A DNA stretch of 36,266 bases from Hydrogenophilus sp. (GCA_020692235.1 JAIMKU010000016.1:571-36836), one strand, 5' to 3'. Counted from the stretch's first letter, positions 7,140-18,206 are shown. Notes: a model not told the origin generated them from the sequence alone. Program-made: numbers and translations.

Positions 7140-9770
7140 TCACTCGTTGCGGGTTTCGACCATGACCAGCGGTTCGGCTGCGGCCTGCCCGGAGTCGGGA
7201 ATGCGACGGCGCCGGGATCGGCCCGGTCCGGTAGACTGGGCGGACTCGTCAACCGGTGCGTCCTGAGCGACCGGGGCGGTCTCCACTGGCTTATTGGTCG
7301 TTTCGATCATCGTCATCGGCTCGGCCGGCGCGTTCTGACGCGAGCGTGGGCGCTGACGGCGGCGAGCGCCCTGACCGGCCTCAGCCGAGTCGGTATTGGT
7401 CTTGGCCGCGGCCTCTTCGGCATGGGTCTCCACCAGTTCCAGACCGGCGGCTTGCAGATTGGCCTTGATCGGCTTGACGACGGTCTTGACGGCCGGGGCC
7501 GCGACGTCGGCAACGACCGGTTCCGGCTCGGCTACCGGGGCTTCGATCCGGACTGCGGGTGCTGGCGCCTCGACTGCGACCGGGGCCGCCGCAACGACCG
7601 GGGCCGTTTCGGCTTGAACATCGGTCAGTATCTCGTTGACGGTTTCCGTTGCCATGGCGGTGGCTTCGTCAGTGCGGCCTTCGCCGCGTCGGCCACGACC
7701 CCGACCGCGCCGGCGACTACGGCCTTCGCCGCTGTCGGCCAGCGCCTCGCTGGACGCAGGGACTACTGGTTCGGCGGTTTGTGGCTCGGCGGGGATCGGT
7801 GAGCGGCGTGGCCGTTCCGGACGCTCGCTACGGGCCGGGCGTTCGCCTCCTTCCTGACGGCCGGGGCGTTCTTGCCGTTCGGCTCGGCCTCCTGGCTTGC
7901 GGTTGCGTTCGGGGCGACCTTCGGACGAGCCTTCCCGACGCGCCTCCGGTCGTTCGCCTTGTGGGTGACGGCCCTTGCGGTTACCTCGGTCGCGCCGGGG
8001 CTCGCGCGGTTCGCGTCGACCGGCCGGTTTTTTCTCGGCTACGACCGGTGCCGGCGAGGTTTCCCCGCGGCTACCGCGTAGCCAGCCCAAAATGCGGCCG
8101 AATAGGCCGGCCTTGCCGTTGTCGGTTGCCTGCTGCGCGGCGGCAGATGCGACCGGGCTGGGCGCCGGCTGGCTGGGCGTGATGCCCTGGACCATGGGCT
8201 GAGCGCGTTCCGGTTTCGGCGCCGAAGCCTCGGCGGTAACGTCTTCCTCGGCTGGACGTTCCATCATCTGGTAACTGGGGGCCAGATTGTCGGATTGGTT
8301 TAGTTGGTCGTGGCGTAGGCGAGTCAGGGTGTAGCGGGGCGTCTCGAAGTGGATGTTGGGGATCAGGATCAACTCCACCTTGTGTCTAGCCTCGATATTG
8401 AGAATATCGGTGCGCTTCTCATTCAGCAGATAGGTGGCGACATCGACCGGTGCCTGAATGTGCAGGGCGCCGGTGTTCTCCTTCATACCCTCTTCCTGCA
8501 TGATGCGCAGCAGGTGCAAGGCGAAGGATTCGGTACTGCGGACATGGCCGGTACCGCTGCAGCGGGGGCAGGTAATGTAACTGGTTTCACCCAGAGACGG
8601 TTGCAGACGTTGACGGGATAGCTCCATCAGGCCAAAACGGGATAGCTTGCCGGTCTGGACCCGCGCCCGGTCGTAATGCAGTGCCTGGCGCAGACGCTCT
8701 TCCACCTCGCGCTGGTTCTTGGCGCTTTCCATGTCGATGAGGTCAATCACCAAGAGACCGCCCAGGTCGCGCAGACGGGCTTGACGGGCTACTTCATCGG
8801 CGGCTTCCAGGTTGGTGTTGAGGGCGGTCTGTTCGATGTCGGCGCCGCGCGTGGCCTGGGCCGAATTGACGTCGATCGCCACCAGAGCCTCGGTGTGATC
8901 GATGACGATCGCGCCGCCGGACGGTAGTGGCACTTCGCGCGAATAGGCGGTCTCGATCTGGTGTTCGATCTGGAAGCGAGAGAACAACGGCACGCTATCG
9001 GTGTACAACTTCACCTTATGAATGTTATCCGGCATCACATGGGCCATGAACTGGCGGGCTTGCTCGTAGATGTTCGGTTCGTCGATCAATAGTTCGCCGA
9101 TGTCGGAGGTGAAATAGTCGCGGATGGCGCGAATAACCAGGCTCGATTCGGCATAGATCAGGAAGGCGCCTTTCTGGCTCTTGGCGGCACCGTCGATGGC
9201 GGTCCAGAGTTGCAGCAGGTAGTCGAGGTCCCACTGTAGTTCTTCGACGCTGCGGCCGATGCCGGCGGTGCGACCGATCAGGCTCATGCCGCCGGGCACT
9301 TCGAGCTGGGCCAGGGCGTCGCGCAATTCGTTACGCTCCTCACCTTCGATGCGGCGGGAGACGCCGCCACCACGCGGATTGTTGGGCATGAGCACCAGAT
9401 AGCGGCCGGCCAGGCTGATAAAGTTGGTCAGCGCTGCGCCCTTGTTGCCACGTTCGTCCTTTTCGACCTGAACGGTGAGCTCCATGCCCTCTTTGAGGAA
9501 GTCCTGCATGCGGCCGCGGCCGACGTCGGCATTGCCGAGCGAAGCGCGAGCGATTTCCTTGAACGGCAGGAAGCCGTGACGGTTCGTGCCGTAATCGACG
9601 AAGCAGGCTTCGAGACTGGGTTCGACGCGGGTGATAACGCCCTTGTAGATGTTCCCTTTGCGCTGTTCCTTGGCGGCGGACTCAATGTCGAGATCGACCA
9701 ATTTCTGGCCCTCGACAATGGCAACGCGGAGTTCCTCCGCCTGCGTTGCGTTAAACAACATACGTTTCAT
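7140..9770 (-). CDS. rne: Ribonuclease E
   Basis: The 876-residue protein starts [22 protein letters not shown] and has the S1 RNA-binding segment ([23 protein letters not shown], about 40-120). It carries the RNase H-like/DNase I-like catalytic core with [17 protein letters not shown] and [11 protein letters not shown] (the two metal-binding aspartates), and the zinc-link CPRCSGTG with Cys401 and Cys404. From about residue 500 it is low-complexity: Arg/Glu/Gly-rich RNA-binding tracts, then Ala/Pro/Val-rich linker, as expected for the degradosome scaffold. The tail holds two related copies of an Arg-rich segment ending in [12 protein letters not shown] (816-827) and [12 protein letters not shown] (865-876). 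The enzyme processes rRNA and tRNA and initiates mRNA decay. The ATG has AGGGG upstream. A long leader to a candidate promoter at 10163-10192 suggests autoregulation. Confidence 0.97.
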   Translation of the reverse strand: MKRMLFNATQAEELRVAIVEGQKLVDLDIESAAKEQRKGNIYKGVITRVEPSLEACFVDYGTNRHGFLPFKEIARASLGNADVGRGRMQDFLKEGMELTVQVEKDERGNKGAALTNFISLAGRYLVLMPNNPRGGGVSRRIEGEERNELRDALAQLEVPGGMSLIGRTAGIGRSVEELQWDLDYLLQLWTAIDGAAKSQKGAFLIYAESSLVIRAIRDYFTSDIGELLIDEPNIYEQARQFMAHVMPDNIHKVKLYTDSVPLFSRFQIEHQIETAYSREVPLPSGGAIVIDHTEALVAIDVNSAQATRGADIEQTALNTNLEAADEVARQARLRDLGGLLVIDLIDMESAKNQREVEERLRQALHYDRARVQTGKLSRFGLMELSRQRLQPSLGETSYITCPRCSGTGHVRSTESFALHLLRIMQEEGMKENTGALHIQAPVDVATYLLNEKRTDILNIEARHKVELILIPNIHFETPRYTLTRLRHDQLNQSDNLAPSYQMMERPAEEDVTAEASAPKPERAQPMVQGITPSQPAPSPVASAAAQQATDNGKAGLFGRILGWLRGSRGETSPAPVVAEKKPAGRREPREPRRDRGNRKGRHPQGERPEARREGSSEGRPERNRKPGGRAERQERPGRQEGGERPARSERPERPRRSPIPAEPQTAEPVVPASSEALADSGEGRSRRRGRGRGRRGEGRTDEATAMATETVNEILTDVQAETAPVVAAAPVAVEAPAPAVRIEAPVAEPEPVVADVAAPAVKTVVKPIKANLQAAGLELVETHAEEAAAKTNTDSAEAGQGARRRQRPRSRQNAPAEPMTMIETTNKPVETAPVAQDAPVDESAQSTGPGRSRRRRIPDSGQAAAEPLVMVETRNE

Positions 9771-10156
9771 TTTTAACCCCTGCGCAATCGGCGCCCCGGG
9801 GCGATAAACCCGCCGCGTTGACGCGGCAGTATGGCGAAGCAGGGGAATCAGGCGGCGATGGTTAGGTAGTCGCTTTGGGTCTCGTGCATGGTGCGTAGGT
9901 TTATCTTTTAATCGGCCAGGTCGTTTATAACGGCCTGCCAGTATCCGGGTGCGATTGTCGCGTTAAATACGTTACTATCGCTGCTTCTCGCGATTTTCTC
10001 CACGTCAGTACGTCCGCCTTGGTATTCGGGGAAAAGTGCCCCCAGCCAGGCCGTGGATGTCGGTGGTCGAAACCGCAACCGGTGAGCATCGTTAACCGGC
10101 GCTCGGAGGCGCAAGGGGGCATGATCTTCAATGTCCTCGGGGTGCCTACACAAGTC
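9771..10156 (-). promoter_or_regulatory. Long 5' leader of rne (predicted)
   Basis: No convincing gene lies in the roughly 400 nt between rne and rluC. On the minus strand this would be a leader of about 386 nt from the candidate promoter at 10163-10192. Near the start codon it contains GCCGCG-TTGA-CGCGGC (9812-9827), a perfect 6-bp stem with a tetraloop, and the palindrome GCCCCGGGGC (9793-9802) just before the AGGGG ribosome binding site. In E. coli a 361-nt rne leader lets RNase E control its own mRNA. The same divergent rne/rluC layout and similar leader length make the same role likely here, by inference. Confidence 0.5.
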
Positions 10157-10162
10157 CTCGGC

Positions 10163-10192
10163 AGTATACAGATTAATGCAAGAAACGCGCAA
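10163..10192 (-). promoter_or_regulatory. Candidate rne promoter overlapping the rluC start
   Basis: On the minus strand TTGCGC (10187-10192) and TATACT (10163-10168) are 18 bp apart. The predicted start is near 10156. The element spans the rluC ATG (10176), so rne transcription would begin inside the start of rluC, and rluC would need a promoter further upstream. Confidence 0.4.
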
Positions 10193-11126
10193 AGAAGGTG
10201 TAACAAAAGTGCTGGCTGGCGATGAGTCGGCTGGCCAGCGCCTGGATAATTTCCTGTTTCGCTTGCTCAAGGGGGTGCCCAAGAGCCGGGTCTATCGCAT
10301 GTTACGGGCTGGCGAAGTGCGCGTGAACGGCCGTCGGGTGAAGCCGGACGATCACCTGCAATTAGGTGACGAAGTCCGTATTCCACCGGTGCGCACGGCA
10401 GCCAAGGCCGCGGTTGCCGACCTGCCCAAGATCGGTAAAAGCCTGCTCGGACGCATTATTTACCGGGATGATGCCTTGTTGGTGCTCGATAAGCCGCCGG
10501 GCCAAGCGGTGCATGGTGGCAGTGGAGTCAGTCTAGGCATCATCGAGCAATTGCGGCGTGAGTTGCCGGAATGTCGGTTCATGGAACTGGCGCATCGCCT
10601 GGACAAGGAGACCTCGGGCGTCCTGTTGATCGCCCTGAAGCGTTCGGCTCTGGTGGAGTTGCACCGTATGTTTCGTGACGGCGAGGTGCGCAAGGCCTAC
10701 CTGGCACTGGCAATCGGCCAATGGCGGGACAAGCTTCGCAACGTGAAGCTGGCCCTGCGCAAGTACCATACTGACGACGGCGAGCGCCGGGTGGTGGTGG
10801 ATGAGGAAGGGCAATATGCCCACACCATCTTTCGTCTGCTAGGCCATTACGGCGATTTCAGTCTGCTGGAGGCTGAGCTTAAGACCGGCCGCACCCATCA
10901 GATCAGGGTGCATCTGGCGGCCTTGCAACACCCTATTGCCGGGGATGACAAATATGGCAATTTCGAACTCAACCGGGTCTTGAAAAAACAGGGCTTGAAA
11001 CGCATGTTTCTGCATGCTGCCCGGCTGGCGTTCAATCATCCGCTGACCGGGCAGCGGATCGAGCTAGAGGCGCCGCTACCGGACGATTTGGGCAAATTTC
11101 TGAATGGATTGGACAAGACCGCGTGA
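10176..11126 (+). CDS. rluC: 23S rRNA pseudouridine synthase RluC
   Basis: The 316-residue protein has an N-terminal S4 RNA-binding domain (AGQRLDNFLFRLLKGVPKSRVYRMLRAGEVRVNGRRV). The RluA-family catalytic domain follows, with the active-site motif AHRLDKETSGVLL (catalytic Asp) and the later LKTGRTHQIRVHLA and HPIAGDDKYGN motifs. E. coli RluC modifies U955, U2504 and U2580 of 23S rRNA. The divergent position next to rne is the classic rluC context. The ATG at 10176 begins MQETRKEGVTKV and gives the family N-terminus; an upstream in-frame start at 10131 adds unrelated residues. The stop overlaps the following GTG start (GTGA). Confidence 0.93.
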   Translation: MQETRKEGVTKVLAGDESAGQRLDNFLFRLLKGVPKSRVYRMLRAGEVRVNGRRVKPDDHLQLGDEVRIPPVRTAAKAAVADLPKIGKSLLGRIIYRDDALLVLDKPPGQAVHGGSGVSLGIIEQLRRELPECRFMELAHRLDKETSGVLLIALKRSALVELHRMFRDGEVRKAYLALAIGQWRDKLRNVKLALRKYHTDDGERRVVVDEEGQYAHTIFRLLGHYGDFSLLEAELKTGRTHQIRVHLAALQHPIAGDDKYGNFELNRVLKKQGLKRMFLHAARLAFNHPLTGQRIELEAPLPDDLGKFLNGLDKTA

Positions 11127-11779
11127 GTAAACGCTACGACTTATTGATTTTCGACTGGGATGGCACCCTGATGGATTCGGCCGATCTCATCGTCGCCAGC
11201 ATCCAGCAGGCCAGCGCCGACCTGGGCTGGACCGTGCCCAGTCGGGAGGCCGCCAGCCACATCATCGGTCTGGGTCTGAAAGAGGCGATCCAGACGCTGT
11301 TTCCGGATAAGCCGGAGACCGATCATCCCAGGCTGGTCGAGCGCTACCGCGTTCACTATCTGGCCCGCGATGGCGGCATCGCCCTGTTCGATGGCGCGGC
11401 CGATCTGATTCGGGATCTGCATGGCCGCGGTCATATCCTCGCGGTCGCCACCGGCAAGGCCCGACGCGGTCTGGAACGGGCCTTTGAACACAGCGGGCTG
11501 GCGCCGTATTTCCATGCCTCCCGTACCGCCGACGAGACCTTTTCCAAACCGCATCCGGCCATGATTCTGGAACTGCTGGATGAACTGATGACGCCGCCCG
11601 AGCGGGCCATCATGATCGGCGATACCAGCCACGACCTGGAAATGGCCCGCAATGCCGGCGTCGATGCCCTGGCCGCTGGCTATGGTGCCCAGCCGCCGGA
11701 AAGGCTGGCTGAATACCAACCGGTCGCGCTGTGTGGCAACTTTGCCGACCTGGCGTGCTGGCTTCGGGCCAATGCCTGA
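11123..11779 (+). CDS. HAD-superfamily phosphatase, Gph-like
   Basis: The 218-residue protein has all four HAD motifs: FDWDGTLMDS (nucleophile and acid Asp), the AVATGK threonine motif, SKPHPAMILELL with the motif III lysine, and MIGDTSHDLEMARNAG with the motif IV aspartates. A helical cap lies between motifs I and II, as in phosphoglycolate phosphatase and related sugar-phosphate phosphatases. The substrate is not evident; betaproteobacterial copies next to rluC are often annotated as HAD-IA hydrolases. The GTG start overlaps the rluC stop by 4 nt, indicating coupled translation. Confidence 0.88.
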   Translation: MSKRYDLLIFDWDGTLMDSADLIVASIQQASADLGWTVPSREAASHIIGLGLKEAIQTLFPDKPETDHPRLVERYRVHYLARDGGIALFDGAADLIRDLHGRGHILAVATGKARRGLERAFEHSGLAPYFHASRTADETFSKPHPAMILELLDELMTPPERAIMIGDTSHDLEMARNAGVDALAAGYGAQPPERLAEYQPVALCGNFADLACWLRANA

Positions 11780-11822
11780 GACCGACTATAATCCGCCCCC
11801 CCCGCTAATCAGGACTCAAACC

Positions 11823-12767
11823 ATGTCGGATGACGATAGCCTAAATTCGGAACGTGGCGCCCTGGAAAGGCTGTTGCTGGCCAATCTGGAGGAACAGCGC
11901 CGAGCCCGGCGCTGGACCCTGCTGCTCCGGTCGTTGAGCTTTATCCTGGTATTCGGACTCATTGCCGCCATCATTTTCCAAAAGGATGGCGAACTGGCGG
12001 CGACCGGACCCCATACCGCCCTAGTCGAAATTCAGGGCGAGATCGGCGGCGAAAACGGCGTTCGGGCCGACGACATTATTGGCGCCCTGGACAGTGCCTT
12101 CGACGACAAGAAGGCCAAGGCGGTTGTCCTGCGTTGCAACAGTCCGGGCGGCTCGCCGGTCCAGGCCGGGCAGATCAACGACGAGATTTATCGCCTGCGA
12201 GCCAAATGCCCCAAGATGCCGGTCTATGCCGTGGTCGACGATATCTGCGCCTCGGGCGGGTATTACATCATCGCTGCCGCCGACAAGATATTCGTCGACA
12301 AGGCCTCGTTGATCGGTTCCATCGGCGTACTGATGGATGGTTTCGGTTTTACCGAAGGCATGAAGAAACTGGGTGTCGAGCGCCGTCTGCTGACGGCCGG
12401 CGAGAATAAGGGTTTTCTCGATCCATTCTCGCCGGTTGACGCCAAACAGGAAGGCTATGCCAAGGCCATGTTGGAGGAGGTTCACCAGCAGTTTATCCAG
12501 ACCGTCCGGAAAGGTCGCGGCAAACGGCTGAAAGAAACCCCCGATTTGTTCAGCGGTCTGGTCTGGAGCGGCGCGCGCGGCATTGAACTCGGTTTGGCCG
12601 ATGGCCTGGGTAGCCTGGATTACGTGGCGCGGGACGTGGTCAAGGCCGAGGAGATGGTGGACTTTACGCCTCAGGAAAACATTGCCGACCGTCTGGCCCG
12701 TCGCCTGGGCGCGGCCATCGGCGCGACCATCCGGCCCACTGCCGAAGCCAGGGGTCGTTTGCGCTGA
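11823..12767 (+). CDS. sppA: S49-family signal peptide peptidase (SppA-like)
   Basis: The 314-residue protein has a cytoplasmic N-terminal stretch, one membrane anchor (LLLRSLSFILVFGLIAAIIF, about residues 33-52) and an S49/ClpP-like serine protease domain. VVLRCNSPGGSPVQAGQI forms the oxyanion region and DDICASGGYYIIAAADKIF holds the nucleophilic serine, followed by the LIGSIGVL motif. It is the short, single-domain SppA type that forms its active site between subunits, and it degrades cleaved signal peptides in the membrane. The ATG at 11823 has CAGGA just upstream. An alternative ATG at 11772 overlaps the HAD stop and would add 17 proline-rich residues. The stop overlaps the rof start (TGATG). 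Confidence 0.9.
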   Translation: MSDDDSLNSERGALERLLLANLEEQRRARRWTLLLRSLSFILVFGLIAAIIFQKDGELAATGPHTALVEIQGEIGGENGVRADDIIGALDSAFDDKKAKAVVLRCNSPGGSPVQAGQINDEIYRLRAKCPKMPVYAVVDDICASGGYYIIAAADKIFVDKASLIGSIGVLMDGFGFTEGMKKLGVERRLLTAGENKGFLDPFSPVDAKQEGYAKAMLEEVHQQFIQTVRKGRGKRLKETPDLFSGLVWSGARGIELGLADGLGSLDYVARDVVKAEEMVDFTPQENIADRLARRLGAAIGATIRPTAEARGRLR

Positions 12768-13015
12768 TGTCGGATTATGTCCCGATTGCCTGTGCCGACC
12801 ATGAACGGCTGGAGTTTGCCGTTCTGAAGCGACACCGGCTGCATCTGCGCCTGAGCGATGGTGAAGATTGGACCGAGCTCGATGTGCTGCCGCTCGATGT
12901 TTATACCCGGACTGGTGCCGAGTGGTTACGCGCCATAACCGATGCCGGTCAGGAAATCACCTTGCGTTTGGACTCGATCCTGGAATTCGCGGAAATCCCA
13001 GTCGAGCGCTCTTGA
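12767..13015 (+). CDS. rof: Rho-binding antiterminator (Rof/YaeO family)
   Basis: The 82-residue protein shows the Rof pattern: YVPIACADHERLEFA at the N-terminus, a series of short beta strands (HRLHLRLSDGE, LDVLPLDVYTR, EWLRAI) and the terminal EITLRLDSILEF. Rof has an Sm-like beta-barrel that binds Rho and blocks its RNA access, causing antitermination. The ATG overlaps the sppA stop, so the two are translated together. The end of the gene lies directly beside the heat-shock promoter of grpE (13011-13038). Identification rests on pattern recognition of a short divergent family. Confidence 0.72.
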   Translation: MSDYVPIACADHERLEFAVLKRHRLHLRLSDGEDWTELDVLPLDVYTRTGAEWLRAITDAGQEITLRLDSILEFAEIPVERS

Positions 13016-13038
13016 AATCTTTGTGACCATCCCCATTC
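13011..13038 (+). promoter_or_regulatory. Sigma-32 (RpoH) promoter of grpE-dnaK-dnaJ
   Basis: CTTGAAA (13011-13017), a 13-bp spacer and CCCCATTC (13031-13038) match the RpoH consensus CTTGAAA-N13/14-CCCCATnT almost perfectly. The predicted start near 13045 is 20 nt before the grpE ATG. The -35 element overlaps the last codons of rof. Confidence 0.9.
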
Positions 13039-13064
13039 GATGTGGGTTGTAGGAGAGAACCGAT

Positions 13065-13610
13065 ATGTCTGATGAAAATTTGACTGCCGCCGAGGTGGCT
13101 AAAACAGATGCCGCCAATGGCGAAACCGCAGCTAAGGAGGCCACGCCCAGCCTGGAAGAAGAACTTCGCCAGGCCGAATTGCTGGCCCAGGAGCATCACG
13201 ATGCCTGGCTCAGGGCCAAGGCTGAAACCGAAAATGTGCGTCGGCGCGGCGCCGAGGATGCCGAAAAGGCCCGTAAATTCGCCGTGGATAAGTTCGCCGG
13301 TGAATTGCTGGCGGTTAAGGACAGTCTGGAGGCTGCCTTGGCGACGGGCGATGCGGTCAGCCTCGATAGTCTGAAGAGCGGCGTCGATCTCACCTTGAAA
13401 CAACTGGCCGGCGTGTTCGAGAAAAACAGCATCACCGAGGTCGACCCACTGGGTGCGAAATTTGATCCCAATGTCCACCAGGCGATTGGCGTGATTGATG
13501 GCGAGGGTGAGCCGAATACCGTAGCCAGCGTGCTGCAAAAAGGCTACCTGCTCAACGATCGCGTGCTACGTCCGGCGCTGGTGATGGTGACCAAGGTCAA
13601 AGAGACTTGA
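13065..13610 (+). CDS. grpE: Nucleotide exchange factor GrpE
   Basis: The 181-residue protein has an acidic, disordered N-terminus, a long coiled-coil helix ([18 protein letters not shown], then [26 protein letters not shown]), a short helical bundle and the C-terminal beta-wing domain ending [20 protein letters not shown]. GrpE dimers release ADP from DnaK. The ATG has AGGAGAG about 8 nt upstream and a consensus heat-shock promoter. dnaK follows after 60 nt. Confidence 0.96.
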   Translation: MSDENLTAAEVAKTDAANGETAAKEATPSLEEELRQAELLAQEHHDAWLRAKAETENVRRRGAEDAEKARKFAVDKFAGELLAVKDSLEAALATGDAVSLDSLKSGVDLTLKQLAGVFEKNSITEVDPLGAKFDPNVHQAIGVIDGEGEPNTVASVLQKGYLLNDRVLRPALVMVTKVKET

Positions 13611-13633
13611 AGTTCGCTACCCCATACCCATAT
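13606..13633 (+). promoter_or_regulatory. Possible second sigma-32 promoter upstream of dnaK
   Basis: CTTGAAG (13606-13612), a 13-bp spacer and ACCCATAT (13626-13633) fit the RpoH consensus with one mismatch in each box. The -35 box contains the grpE stop codon. Transcription would begin near 13640 and give a dnaK-dnaJ mRNA without grpE, helping the higher DnaK output that is usual. Confidence 0.45.
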
Positions 13634-13670
13634 CCATACCAGTTCAATAATTTCTTGAGGGAATAACATT

Positions 13671-15596
<1,926 letters not shown>

Positions 15597-15604
15597 GGAG
15601 TAAA

Positions 15605-15646
15605 GAGGGAGGCGTGAGGAGGAAACTCCTGCCTCCCTTGGTTTTT
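15605..15646 (+). terminator. Attenuator-like hairpin between dnaK and dnaJ
   Basis: GGGAGGC (15607-15613) pairs with GCCTCCC (15631-15637), continued inside by AGGAG (15617-15621)/CTCCT (15626-15630) closed by a GAAA tetraloop, with GTG bulged on one side. A GGTTTTT run follows. It resembles a partial terminator or RNA-stabilising stem that would lower dnaJ output relative to dnaK. Confidence 0.65.
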
Positions 15647-15677
15647 CTCTTTACCCCTAACTCTTAACTCCTCAGGT

Positions 15678-16799
15678 ATGAGCAAACGCGACTATTACGA
15701 AGTCCTCGGCATCGCCAAGGGTGCGTCCGACGACGAGATCAAGAAGGCCTTCAGGAAGCTGGCGATGAAGCATCACCCTGACCGCAATCAGGGCGATAAG
15801 GCTTCCGAGGAGCGATTCAAGGAGGTCAAGGAGGCTTACGAAGTCCTCTCCGATGGAAACAAGCGGGCGGCCTACGACCAGTACGGTCACGCCGGGGTCA
15901 ATCCATCCATGGCCGGGGCTGGCGGCGCCGGTTTTGGCGACTTCGCCGATGCCTTTTCGGATATCTTCGGCGATATCTTCGGCGGTGCCGGCGGCCGCGG
16001 CCGGCCTCAGGTCTATCGCGGCGCTGATCTGCGCTATAACCTAGAGCTTTCGCTGGAGGAAGCGGCGCGCGGCACCGAGACCAAGATACGCATTCCAGTG
16101 CTGACCGAGTGTGAACAATGCCACGGCAGCGGCGCCAAGCCCGGCACCGAGCCAGTTACCTGTACCACGTGCGGTGGCCACGGCCAGGTGCGTATGCAGC
16201 AGGGCTTCTTCTCGGTTCAGCAGACCTGTCCCCGTTGCCACGGTAGTGGTCGGGTAGTTGCCGATCTCTGCACCCATTGTCACGGCGAAGGCCGGGTCAA
16301 GCAGCACAAGACACTGTCGGTGCGGATTCCGTCGGGGGTAGACGAAGGCGACCGCATCCGCCTGGCCGGTGAGGGCGAGTCCGGCATCAATGGCGGCCCG
16401 TCGGGCGATTTGTATGTACAGGTTCATTTGCGACAGCACCCGGTGTTCACCCGCGATCACAATGACCTCCATTGCGAGATGCCGATTTCATTCTCGACCG
16501 CGGCTCTGGGCGGCGAGATCGGCATCCCAACCCTTGATGGTCAGGCGACCATCAAGATTCCCACCGAGACCCAAAGCGGCAAGGTATTTCGCCTGCGCGG
16601 CAAGGGCATCAAAGGCGTCCGCAGCAACGCACCGGGCGATCTGCACTGCCACATGGTGGTGGAAACGCCGATCAACCTCACCGACCGACAGAAGGAACTG
16701 CTGCGTGAATTCGAGGAGATCAGCCGCAGTCATGAAGGTAGGCACAACCCGCGTGCCCAGGGCTTTATGGACAAGGTAAAGGCATTCTTCGGCCAATAG
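15678..16799 (+). CDS. dnaJ: Chaperone protein DnaJ (Hsp40)
   Basis: The 373-residue protein has the full type I layout: J domain (1-70) with KHHPDRN, a Gly/Phe-rich linker ([22 protein letters not shown]), a zinc-binding domain with four cysteine repeats ([32 protein letters not shown]), and C-terminal substrate domains. The second repeat has His in place of the usual final-half Gly, leaving the four cysteine pairs intact. DnaJ delivers clients to DnaK and stimulates its ATPase. It is the third gene of the heat-shock operon and ends in TAG. Confidence 0.98.
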   Translation: MSKRDYYEVLGIAKGASDDEIKKAFRKLAMKHHPDRNQGDKASEERFKEVKEAYEVLSDGNKRAAYDQYGHAGVNPSMAGAGGAGFGDFADAFSDIFGDIFGGAGGRGRPQVYRGADLRYNLELSLEEAARGTETKIRIPVLTECEQCHGSGAKPGTEPVTCTTCGGHGQVRMQQGFFSVQQTCPRCHGSGRVVADLCTHCHGEGRVKQHKTLSVRIPSGVDEGDRIRLAGEGESGINGGPSGDLYVQVHLRQHPVFTRDHNDLHCEMPISFSTAALGGEIGIPTLDGQATIKIPTETQSGKVFRLRGKGIKGVRSNAPGDLHCHMVVETPINLTDRQKELLREFEEISRSHEGRHNPRAQGFMDKVKAFFGQ

Positions 16800-16820
16800 G
16801 TCGAAGACTGTCGATCAATC

Positions 16821-17369
16821 ATGACCACACCAGACGAAGTCATTGCCGCCACCCGCAACTGGGTTGAAAAGGCGGTCATCGGTCTGAACCTGTGCCCGTT
16901 CGCCAAGGCGGTCTACGTCAAGAACCAGGTCCGCATCGTGGTCAGCTAGGCCCGACATCTGGATGCCTTCCTGGAGGAGCTGGACAGTGAGCTGGACTTG
17001 CTGGCGGCGGCCGATCCGAGCGAGATCGATACCACGTTGCTGGTGCATCCCACACTGTTGCCGGACTTTCTTGAGTTCAACGACTTCATGCAACTGGTCG
17101 AGGCGGCGGTGACCGAGCATGATCTGGAGGGCGTCATTCATATCGCCAGTTTCCATCCGTCCTTCCAGTTCGCCGACACCGAGCCGGATGACATTAGCAA
17201 CTACACCAATCGTGCGCCCTATCCGACCATCCATCTGATCCGCGAGGCCAGTATCGCCCGTGCCGTAGAGACTATCCTGGATACTGACTCGATCTATGAG
17301 CGCAATATCGAGACCATGAAAGCGCTTGGCCACCTGGGTTTGAAGCGTGTTCTGGACGGCGAGGCATGA
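16821..17369 (+). pseudogene. DUF1415 family gene interrupted by an in-frame TAG
   Basis: The reading frame from the ATG at 16821 starts MTTPDEVIAATRNWVEKAV then IGLNLCPFAKAVYVKNQ. It meets TAG at 16947-16949 (codon 43) and continues unbroken to the TGA at 17367-17369 with the family's typical DTTLLVHPTLLPDFLEFNDF, IASFHPSFQFADTEPDDISN and IYERNIETMKALG. Full length would be about 182 residues, normal for DUF1415. Only this one codon is abnormal, and a single change from GAG or CAG would produce it. It may be a very recent pseudogene, a site of read-through or a sequence error. The function of DUF1415 is unknown. The stop overlaps the next gene by ATGA, so the pair looks like a coupled unit. 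Confidence 0.85.
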
Positions 17370-18202
17370 AGGCCGTCGCCGGTTCGCCGATCCCGGAAAT
17401 CCGTCCGGGCCAGTCGATCGAGCTGCTCAAGGAACTGCATATTCTGACCGGCGACGGCCGGCTCAACCAAGACACCCGGCGCAAGCTCAAGCAGGTCTAT
17501 CACCTCTACCAGTTCATCGAACCATTGCTGAACGACGTGCTGGAGCGGGGTGGCGATCTGACCTTGGTTGACCATGGCGCGGGCAAGTCTTATCTCGGGT
17601 TTATCCTGTATGACCTGTTCTTCAAGGATAAGACGGTCGGTCATCTGTATGGCATCGAGACGCGCCCGGAACTGGTCGCCAAGTCGCAGGAACTGGCCGA
17701 GCGTTTGGATTTCAACCGGATGACCTTCCTCAACCTGTCGGTCGAGGAATCCATCGCCAGCCCGGCGCTGCCCGCGCGCATCGACATCGTCACCGCGCTC
17801 CATGCCTGCAATACCGCGACCGACGATGCGATCCGCTTCGCCCTGGAAAAATCCGCCCAACACATCGTTCTGGCGCCCTGTTGTCAGGCCGAGGTCGCCG
17901 CCGTGCTGCGCAAGAACAAGAACATCTCGTTCGGCCTCACGCCCTTGTCGGAACTCTGGCGCCACCCCATCCACACCCGCGAATTCGGCAGTCAGGTCAG
18001 CAACGTCCTGCGCTGCCTGCTACTGGAAGCGCACGGCTATCAAGTGACAGTGACCGAACTGGTCGGCTGGGAACACTCGATGAAGAACGAACTGATTATT
18101 GCCAGCCACAAGGGAGACAAAAAGCCAAGCGCCCGAGAGAGGGCGTTGGCAATACTGGCGATGCTGAACCTTGAGGAACTGACCGGGCGGTTCGTTTATT
18201 AA
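17366..18202 (+). CDS. Class I SAM-dependent methyltransferase
   Basis: The 278-residue protein has a Rossmann-type SAM-binding core: motif I LVDHGAGKSYLGFILYDL, the acidic end of strand 2 in LYGIETRPELV, and DIVTALHACNTATDDAI near motif IV. A Cys-containing VLAPCCQAEVA follows. It resembles the methyltransferase domain found in GSTCD-like proteins (the VDHGAGKSYL and HACNTATD signatures), a group with no settled substrate. The N-terminal part (1-60) is helical with the YHLYQFIEPLL motif. It overlaps the DUF1415 frame by 4 nt, a pairing that would keep both translated together. Confidence 0.82.
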   Translation: MKAVAGSPIPEIRPGQSIELLKELHILTGDGRLNQDTRRKLKQVYHLYQFIEPLLNDVLERGGDLTLVDHGAGKSYLGFILYDLFFKDKTVGHLYGIETRPELVAKSQELAERLDFNRMTFLNLSVEESIASPALPARIDIVTALHACNTATDDAIRFALEKSAQHIVLAPCCQAEVAAVLRKNKNISFGLTPLSELWRHPIHTREFGSQVSNVLRCLLLEAHGYQVTVTELVGWEHSMKNELIIASHKGDKKPSARERALAILAMLNLEELTGRFVY

Positions 18203-18206
18203 CCTT

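Noticed and set aside
7074-8182. Several plus-strand open frames opposite the RNase E C-terminal region
   Set aside because: The low-complexity tail of RNase E creates long Arg- and Gly-rich frames on the other strand; none has family features.
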